Below are positions 5,597 through 11,180 of a stretch of DNA of 11,180 bases, piece after piece. The stretch covers positions 1 to 11,180 of the forward strand of contig CABQJA010000061.1 in assembly GCA_902464345.1 (NCBI GenBank), read 5' to 3'. The DNA comes from an uncultured Clostridium sp. (GTDB lineage: Bacteria > Bacillota > Clostridia > Lachnospirales > Lachnospiraceae). Both the position numbers and the translations under genes were made by a program. The notes below the pieces were generated by a model, which had not been told where the DNA came from, made no database searches, and saw only the letters and a list, made by a program, of their open reading frames with translations. Each line of letters begins with the position of its first letter. Within the stretch, counting starts at the first letter, position 1.

Positions 5597-7318
5597 CTAT
5601 GCGTAACCCTTTGTCAATCGTTCTTCAAATGCAGCCTCCGGCAGTGGACGATCAAATACATAGCCCTGCACGATATCGCAGCCGGCTTCCTTCAGATACT
5701 CCAGCTGTTCCTGTGTCTCCACACCCTCGGCGATCGTCTTCTTTCCCAGCTGCCGCACCAGTCCGACAATGTTTCCGAACATGATCTTATCCTTCTCCTT
5801 TTCCGGATATTCCCACTCCAGTGGAATAAATGACTTATCGATCTTGATCACATTCAGATCTACCTTTTTGATCATATTTAAGGAAGAGAATCCTGTTCCG
5901 AAATCATCAATTGAGGTTCCGATTCCGTACTGTTTTAATCCGTTTACGATTCTGGACATGATCTCGTAATTCTGGAAATCCTCACTCTCGGTCAGTTCGA
6001 TCTCAATATAGCTGTGATCGATTCCGTAACGTTCAATAATCTCTATGATCCGCTCGACCATATCATCCTCGTCCAGATGCTTCCGCGAGAAATTCACGGA
6101 AATACACGGAGACTCTTTTCCACGTCCCAGCCGGTCTCTGATAAACCGGCAGGTCATTTCCAGTACATAATAATCCAGCTTGCAGATACTGCCTTCCCGT
6201 TCCAGCTGCGGCAGAAACTGTGCCGGCGGGATCACCTGTCCGTCCCGAACCCATCGCACAAGTGCCTCAGCTCCACAGATCTTCCGCTCCGAAATCATGA
6301 CCTTCGGCTGATAATACACAATAAACTCACCCGCTTCCAAAGCCGGCAGGAAGTTGGAGATGATTTCCTGCGTCTTCATCAGCTCCTGCTGCACCTCCGG
6401 CGAAAAGAACACCACACTTCCGGCTCCGCGCTGTCTTGCCGCCTGATAGGCGATACTCGCTCTTGCCATAACCTCCCGTGCGATTTTTATATTCTCAAGC
6501 GTACTGATTCCCATCGTTGCACCAAAGATAAACTCCTTCGTCTTAAACGGAGTCACATAGGTCAGACGCAGATTACAGATCTGTTCTGTTAATGACTCCT
6601 GATTCTCGTTCCGGACCAGTACAACAAAGTTATCTCCACCCAGTCTCGCTACGATTTCATCCTCTTTCAGCATTCCCCGGATCTGGTTTGCATAGTTTCG
6701 CAGGACAACATCCCCTTCTGCATAGGTGAACACCTTATTGACGTATTTAAAATTATGAATATTAAAAAATAAAACCCGATATTCCTGCAACCGATTCTCT
6801 GCCAGCAGTCTATCTGCAGTCTGTATGAGAGCATCCTGATTTGCAACTCCGGTTGCCATATCGGTTTCTATAATATGCTGCAGGATTCCCCGCATGGTAA
6901 TCCTGCTGAGCTGCTGGAAAATCTCCTGACAGATGATCTGCAGAAGCTCCTGCTCAGCTCTTGTAAAAACCTCTTCCCTCCATGGATAGATCACAATCCG
7001 GATTTTCTCGTTATCGGCCATCTCATATTTCATAACATACGGATCTGCACTGCACGCCTCTCCGCGATTGTATAAGACCGTATTCCGGTACTCACCATTC
7101 GGTCGAAGTTTTGATGGCGGAGCATTTAACTCCACCTCAACCTTTCCCAGCTGCACCTCGTCTGCAAGAAATGAAACTGCCCGCTTCATGTGCTCCTCGC
7201 TCATTTCAATGCTGACAGCCTCCTTACACAGCTCTTCAAAAAAAGCTTTCCAGTTTCTTCCTGTATTTTCTTTTATTATCAATGTCTCTTCCCTTTTCAT
7301 ACTACTCATTTCCCTCAT
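5597..7318 (-). CDS. GGDEF-EAL protein: degenerate GGDEF, predicted active c-di-GMP phosphodiesterase
   Basis: A 573-residue cytosolic protein with no membrane segment. Residues 1-145 form an unrecognised, possibly GAF-like input domain. The GGDEF domain (about 148-310) looks catalytically dead: the signature is GGDNF (227-231), the metal-binding Asp of the DIDHFK motif is Asn (NIHNFK, 186-191), and the following ND is NK. It may still bind GTP as a regulator. The EAL domain (about 320-570) keeps its catalytic set: EAL (351-353), N409, E441 in ELTES, D471-D472 in DDFGTGFSS, K492, EGVET from E531, and QGYVFDRPLP from Q551. It should cut c-di-GMP to pGpG. The frame opens at 7318, 3 bases after the DMT transporter stop. 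The in-frame ATG at 7298-7300 lies about 10 bases after AGGGA and may be the real start. Confidence 0.92.
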   Translation of the reverse strand: MREMSSMKREETLIIKENTGRNWKAFFEELCKEAVSIEMSEEHMKRAVSFLADEVQLGKVEVELNAPPSKLRPNGEYRNTVLYNRGEACSADPYVMKYEMADNEKIRIVIYPWREEVFTRAEQELLQIICQEIFQQLSRITMRGILQHIIETDMATGVANQDALIQTADRLLAENRLQEYRVLFFNIHNFKYVNKVFTYAEGDVVLRNYANQIRGMLKEDEIVARLGGDNFVVLVRNENQESLTEQICNLRLTYVTPFKTKEFIFGATMGISTLENIKIAREVMARASIAYQAARQRGAGSVVFFSPEVQQELMKTQEIISNFLPALEAGEFIVYYQPKVMISERKICGAEALVRWVRDGQVIPPAQFLPQLEREGSICKLDYYVLEMTCRFIRDRLGRGKESPCISVNFSRKHLDEDDMVERIIEIIERYGIDHSYIEIELTESEDFQNYEIMSRIVNGLKQYGIGTSIDDFGTGFSSLNMIKKVDLNVIKIDKSFIPLEWEYPEKEKDKIMFGNIVGLVRQLGKKTIAEGVETQEQLEYLKEAGCDIVQGYVFDRPLPEAAFEERLTKGYA

Positions 7319-7321
7319 ATA

Positions 7322-8260
7322 CTACACGTTCTTTTTCCGAAACTTATCCACCGGCATCTGTGCTAACAGAATTGCGACAAATATCAGTGCACAGCCTCCC
7401 AGCTGTCTGAGTTCCATTTTCTCCTGCAAAATCAGCCAGCCTGCCAGCACGGAAAATACAGACTCCAGACTCATCAGCATGGATGCCAGTGTCGGATTCA
7501 GTCCGTTCTGTCCTATAATCTGTAGGGTATATCCGACTCCGCAGGATAATATTCCGGCATACAGGATCGGAATCCATGCATCCAGACTCTGAAGATTCTG
7601 TGCCCAGACCACGATCCCGGACAGGGAATGCTGCATTTCCACGAAAAACATCGGAATCAGGCTTAAGATTCCACACACCAGGAACTGAATGCACGATAGC
7701 CGGACACCATCCACCAGCGGTGAAAAATAATCGATCACCAGAATGTGGATAGCAAATAACAACGCACATAACAAAACCATCAGATCACTCGCCTGAAACC
7801 GCAGAGAATCCGTCATACACAGAAGATATAATCCAATCATTGTGATTCCCATGCCGACCCAGATATTCCAGCCGCATTTCTTCTTCAGAAACAGACTTAA
7901 GATTGGCACCAGCAGGATATAACAGGCAGTCAGAAACCCCGCCTTACCGGCAGAGGTTCCCATATACATCCCCAGCTGCTGTGCTGAACTTGCCAGAAAC
8001 AATATCGCACCACAACAGATTCCTCCAACCCATAGGACCGTTTTCTCTGCCGGCGTTTTCGGAGTCTTCTCCGATGGCTTCACTCTGTTCAGCACCAGAA
8101 TTACGGGAACCAGAACCGCACTTCCGATGAATGACCGGATCCCGTTAAAGGTAAACGGTCCGACCACATCTCCGCCTTTTCTCTGTGCTACGAATGCACT
8201 TCCCCATATCAGCGCCGTCAATACCAGCAGTAATGAATTTCTTATCTGTCTGTTCTTCAT
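7322..8260 (-). CDS. EamA/DMT-family transporter
   Basis: A 312-residue inner-membrane protein of the drug/metabolite transporter superfamily. Ten hydrophobic helices are visible (about 8-24, 36-58, 74-92, 104-125, 131-149, 158-176, 187-207, 228-247, 256-278 and 286-302), forming two EamA repeats. The first repeat opens with the characteristic LTALIWGSAF (14-23); the second ends with the SLESVFSVLAGWLILQE block (264-280). Family members export or import small metabolites such as amino acids or nucleotide-related compounds, and the sequence does not say which. The ATG at 8258-8260 has AGAGGA 8 bases upstream. The 86 bases before the gene contain no promoter I would defend. The GGDEF-EAL gene follows 3 bases after the stop, so the two are probably co-transcribed. 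Whether the transport role is related to c-di-GMP signalling is not apparent. Confidence 0.92.
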   Translation of the reverse strand: MKNRQIRNSLLLVLTALIWGSAFVAQRKGGDVVGPFTFNGIRSFIGSAVLVPVILVLNRVKPSEKTPKTPAEKTVLWVGGICCGAILFLASSAQQLGMYMGTSAGKAGFLTACYILLVPILSLFLKKKCGWNIWVGMGITMIGLYLLCMTDSLRFQASDLMVLLCALLFAIHILVIDYFSPLVDGVRLSCIQFLVCGILSLIPMFFVEMQHSLSGIVVWAQNLQSLDAWIPILYAGILSCGVGYTLQIIGQNGLNPTLASMLMSLESVFSVLAGWLILQEKMELRQLGGCALIFVAILLAQMPVDKFRKKNV

Positions 8261-8346
8261 GTCATAAATCCTCTGTCGTCTTTCCGCTTCAAGTCACTTC
8301 CAGTCTGCCATCCCATTCTATTTATCCCGGCACATCAGATCTGAAT

Positions 8347-9831
8347 TTATTCAAATAATTTCTGCACCTGTTCGGCTCCAAATGTCACCTGCGGTACATG
8401 ATCTACCTCGATCTGATACAGCGCATTCGCTGCCAGATGTTCTGCTGCCTGCTCCAGATTCCGGATACCGGATGTATTCTTAAACTGATCTACCACTGCA
8501 TTCAGTCCTTCTTCTGTAATGATGCATTCACTTTCCTGTAAGCCGATCCGCTTCAGTACCTTCGGCATTACAAAGTTGGAGAAAATCAGCTTCTTCTCTT
8601 CAAAGGTATAGTCCGGAATATCGATCACCGCAAATCTGGACATCAGCGGTGCGCTGATCTGCTCCTTATTATTCGCTGTTGCAATCGGATAAACACCGAC
8701 CGTCGGCACCATACACTCCATATAATTATCCGTAAAGCCCAGATTATCCAGCAGGGTCAGCAATACATCCGCCGGATTTCCATTGCCCTTTCCGGATGCT
8801 GCCTTATCCAGCTCATTGATAATAAATACCAGATTGGACTCTCCGGCAATCGAAAATGCCTCCATAATAATACCCGGCTTTGCATTCGCATAGATTCTGG
8901 AGCTTCCCGTCAGCTGTTCCGGATCGTTGATGGAACTCATATCCAGGGTTGTCCATGGCAGCTTCAGGATCCTGGCTACCGCATAAGCGATCTGGGACTT
9001 ACCGGTTCCGGCAGGTCCGACCAGTAACAATCCATACGCCGGAAGTGTATGTGTCCGGTTGATCTGGATGATCGTCTCCATGATCCTCTGCTTTACCCTT
9101 TCCATTCCGTATAATTCTTCATCCAGAATCCGGCGTGCCTCCACCGGATCAATCGCTTCAAAATAATTACTCTTCCACTGCACATTCATCATAATAGAAA
9201 GTGCCCGCTGTGCATGTCTCCGCTCCTCCGGGGATACCTCATGGGAGCGTGCCACTGCCAGGTTTCTTCTCGCCCACAGACGGATATTATCCGGCATGGT
9301 TCTTCCTGCACAGGTCATGAAATCAGAGATACTCTGGAGACTGGTCAGCTTCATCTCGTCTCCCTCTTCCTCTGCATCATCATCCTCTTCCACTTCCTCT
9401 GCCGCACTGCTGGCCAGCAGACGTTCGATCATAAACTGCAGGAATCCATCCTGTGCTGACAGCTTGGTCCCGCCGCCAAATGCAGTCTCACGGATTCGGT
9501 ACACTGCATAGCCGTCCTCACGATTCTGACCGGATAATCGGATGCTGATATGATTCTCACCCAGCCACTTGATCAGGCTGACAAACCGGGCATCTACCTT
9601 TAAGATATCCGCTGTACTGGTAGTACCTTCATCCTTAAACTCAAAGGCAGTCTGCTGACTCTGGTTTGTAAACAGTCCCATACTATGATGCGGCCACTGT
9701 CTCTCCCGGTTATCCAATACCAGGATCGGCTCCTCCGGGGTCTTCTCCTTTGCGGTACTGTAAAATGTAGTATATGTGCAGACAACATCCGTCTTTTCTT
9801 CCGGTGTTCCGTTAAAATCAAATACTGGCAT
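8347..9831 (-). CDS. Lon-like AAA+ ATPase lacking the protease domain
   Basis: A 494-residue cytosolic protein. Residues 225-465 match the AAA+ module of Lon: an approach segment LDEELYGMERVKQRI (236-250), Walker A GPAGTGKS (272-279), sensor 1 ATANN (384-388), Arg finger R399 in PLMSRF, and sensor 2 R457 in GIRNLE. The Lon Ser-Lys protease domain is absent because the protein ends right after the AAA lid. The Walker B motif reads LVFIINELDK, with Asn339 where Lon has Asp; Glu340 is kept. The N-terminal 160 residues are not recognised and end in an acidic run (145-159), perhaps a flexible linker. It may act as a remodelling ATPase or chaperone (inference). The Shine-Dalgarno overlaps the antiporter stop 13 bases upstream, implying translational coupling. 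Other Lon-related or MoxR-like ATPases are the alternatives, but the motif spacing favours Lon. Confidence 0.85.
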   Translation of the reverse strand: MPVFDFNGTPEEKTDVVCTYTTFYSTAKEKTPEEPILVLDNRERQWPHHSMGLFTNQSQQTAFEFKDEGTTSTADILKVDARFVSLIKWLGENHISIRLSGQNREDGYAVYRIRETAFGGGTKLSAQDGFLQFMIERLLASSAAEEVEEDDDAEEEGDEMKLTSLQSISDFMTCAGRTMPDNIRLWARRNLAVARSHEVSPEERRHAQRALSIMMNVQWKSNYFEAIDPVEARRILDEELYGMERVKQRIMETIIQINRTHTLPAYGLLLVGPAGTGKSQIAYAVARILKLPWTTLDMSSINDPEQLTGSSRIYANAKPGIIMEAFSIAGESNLVFIINELDKAASGKGNGNPADVLLTLLDNLGFTDNYMECMVPTVGVYPIATANNKEQISAPLMSRFAVIDIPDYTFEEKKLIFSNFVMPKVLKRIGLQESECIITEEGLNAVVDQFKNTSGIRNLEQAAEHLAANALYQIEVDHVPQVTFGAEQVQKLFE

Positions 9832-9839
9832 TGATTTCT

Positions 9840-9846
9840 CCTCCTT
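9840..9846 (-). promoter_or_regulatory. Ribosome binding site of the Lon-like ATPase, overlapping the nhaC stop
   Basis: On the minus strand TAAGGAGG combines the antiporter stop codon (9845-9847) with an AAGGAGG site 8 bases before the ATG at 9829-9831. Such overlap is typical of translationally coupled genes. Confidence 0.85.
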
Positions 9847-11180
9847 AAATTTCTTCCCGTCCGGTCTTCGCCCGAATCACAAATAATACTGCAAGCAGCA
9901 GCACGATACTTACCGGTAATGCAATCCATGAAATTGCACCAAGTCCGACTGCCTGCAGGATTCCGATCAGAAGATATCCTACCAGACAGACTGCCGCTAC
10001 TGTCAATGCATACGGAAGCTGTGTTGCTACATGATTCACATGCTCACAATGTCCGCCTGCAGATGCCATAATCGTGGTATCTGAAATCGGAGAACAATGA
10101 TCTCCGCAGACTGCTCCTGCCAGACAGGACGCAATGGAAATTACCATCATCTGTCCGGATGGGAATACACCCAGAACAATCGGGATCAGAATGCTGAAGG
10201 TTCCCCAGGATGTTCCGGTTGCGAACGCCAGAAATGCCGCAACAAGGAAAATGATCATTGGCAGGAAGCCCTGCATAGCCGTTGCTGAATTTTCCACTAC
10301 ATCTGCCACAAAGATCTTTGCACCGAGCAGATTGGTCATACCGGATAAAGTCCATGCCATTGTCAGGATCAGGATCGGAGCGATCATGGACTTAAATCCT
10401 TCCGGAATACACTCCGTAAACTCCTGGAACGATAATACATCCCGCAACATGAAATAAATAAATGTAAACACCAGTGTCACAGCTCCGCCAAGCACCAGAC
10501 CCACGGATGCATCTGACGATGCGAATGCCTCTACAAAGGAGGTACCGCTGAAAAATCCACCGGTATAAACCATTGCTGTAATACAACTGATGATCAGTAC
10601 CGCTACCGGAAGGATCAGATCCAGCACATGTGCATTCTCCTTTACAACCTCTTCCTCATTGTCTTCATACGGCCGTCCCGGTGTCGTAAACAAATCTCCC
10701 GCGATCGCATTCATCTCATGCTTCTTCATCGGCCCGAAATCTACCCGCAGCAGGGTTACTGCAAGCACCATGACAAGTGTTAATATTGCATAATAATTAT
10801 ATGGAATTGTCTGAATAAAGACTGCGAATCCGTTAATCCCGGCATCCTCCGGCACGGAAGATGTTACCGCTGCCGCCCAAGAGCTGATCGGTGCAATAAT
10901 ACAGACCGGAGCAGCTGTCGCATCAATAATATAAGACAGCTTTGCCCGTGATACCTTATGACGGTCCGTGACCGGTCGTAATACACTGCCGACGGTCAGA
11001 CAGTTAAAATAATCGTCTACGAAAATCAGAATACCAAGAATCATAACCGAAATCTGTGCACCGATTCTGGTCTTGATATGTTTGGAGGCCCATTTGCCAA
11101 ATGCCGCCGAGCCGCCTGCTTTGTTTAACAGAGATACTAAGATTCCGAGCATTACCAGAAATACCAGAATACCTACATTC
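9845..11180 (-). CDS. nhaC: NhaC-family Na+/H+ antiporter (N-terminus cut by the window edge)
   Basis: The C-terminal 444 or so residues of a polytopic NhaC-type antiporter, which exchanges Na+ for H+ across the membrane. The frame is open through the right edge: codons before the first internal ATG (11150-11152) read NVGILVFLV and continue the helix, so that Met is not the start. Family blocks include VDDYFNCLTVGSVLRPVTD followed by the DATAAP segment, the long intracellular loop KKHEMNAIAGDLFTTPGRP ending in an acidic cluster, ATGTSWGTFSILIPI, and GDHCSPISDTTIMASAGGHC. About ten hydrophobic helices are visible. Close relatives are often labelled simply 'Na+/H+ antiporter NhaC family', and the ion has not been shown from sequence. 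It is tightly followed by the Lon-like ATPase gene. The promoter lies outside the window. Confidence 0.92.
   Translation of the reverse strand, partial: NVGILVFLVMLGILVSLLNKAGGSAAFGKWASKHIKTRIGAQISVMILGILIFVDDYFNCLTVGSVLRPVTDRHKVSRAKLSYIIDATAAPVCIIAPISSWAAAVTSSVPEDAGINGFAVFIQTIPYNYYAILTLVMVLAVTLLRVDFGPMKKHEMNAIAGDLFTTPGRPYEDNEEEVVKENAHVLDLILPVAVLIISCITAMVYTGGFFSGTSFVEAFASSDASVGLVLGGAVTLVFTFIYFMLRDVLSFQEFTECIPEGFKSMIAPILILTMAWTLSGMTNLLGAKIFVADVVENSATAMQGFLPMIIFLVAAFLAFATGTSWGTFSILIPIVLGVFPSGQMMVISIASCLAGAVCGDHCSPISDTTIMASAGGHCEHVNHVATQLPYALTVAAVCLVGYLLIGILQAVGLGAISWIALPVSIVLLLAVLFVIRAKTGREEI

Noticed and set aside
6014..6592. Plus-strand open frame of 192 codons inside the GGDEF-EAL gene
   Set aside because: It lies wholly antisense to a gene with clear conserved domains. 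The predicted protein has no recognisable domain or credible ribosome site, and antisense open frames are common in coding DNA of this composition.
7068..7592. Plus-strand open frame of 174 codons across the GGDEF-EAL and transporter junction
   Set aside because: It is antisense to two well-supported genes, and its composition (Ser- and Cys-rich, no domain) is that of a shadow frame.
8311..8320. TAGAAT as a -10 box before the DMT transporter gene
   Set aside because: No acceptable -35 box lies 16-18 bases upstream (the position reads CAGATC), so the promoter call would rest on one hexamer.
8335..8344. Ten-base perfect palindrome TCAGATCTGA just after the Lon-like ATPase stop
   Set aside because: It has no loop or following T-run, so it is not a terminator. 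A single short palindrome is expected by chance, and no second copy or operator context was seen.

Overview
The window reads as chromosomal DNA of an anaerobic Firmicute, most likely a Lachnospiraceae-type Clostridium. The reasons are Bacillus-type Shine-Dalgarno sites (AGGAGG), sigma-A-like promoters, mid-range GC, and a gene set (NhaC antiporter, HD-GYP and EAL proteins, xanthine phosphoribosyltransferase, a paired radical-SAM/DUF4130 DNA-repair module) typical of that family. All nine confident genes lie on the minus strand, so transcription runs from right to left. Genes are dense and no intergenic stretch exceeds about 125 bases. I see no tRNA, rRNA, insertion sequence, CRISPR array or convincing intrinsic terminator.

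In transcription order the layout is as follows. (1) An NhaC-type Na+/H+ antiporter, cut at its N-terminus by the right edge, is followed after 13 bases by a protease-less Lon-like AAA+ ATPase whose Shine-Dalgarno overlaps the antiporter stop codon. (2) After 86 bases come an EamA/DMT transporter, a GGDEF-EAL protein (3 bases later) and a 7TM-PAS-HD-GYP protein (24 bases later). The GGDEF domain is degenerate, so this block holds two predicted c-di-GMP phosphodiesterases of unrelated folds and no visible cyclase. (3) After 124 bases with a candidate promoter come an acidic protein of unknown function and xanthine phosphoribosyltransferase (xpt, GTG start). (4) A 33-base gap holds a near-ideal promoter that abuts the start of a radical SAM protein, followed 16 bases later by its usual partner, a DUF4130/TIGR03915 protein. 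(5) A perfect TTGACA box follows, with the possible start of another gene running off the left edge.

The best candidate for an under-described system is the radical-SAM/DUF4130 pair, a predicted DNA repair or modification module whose chemistry is unknown to me. Both partners carry a Q-x-S-L-F peptide resembling the bacterial sliding-clamp-binding motif. The radical SAM protein also carries a roughly 80-residue low-complexity insertion, and its promoter sits so close to the start codon that the mRNA may be leaderless. Second is the Lon-like ATPase coupled to NhaC, which has Asn in place of the Walker B Asp. Third is the phosphodiesterase pair with a dead GGDEF domain.
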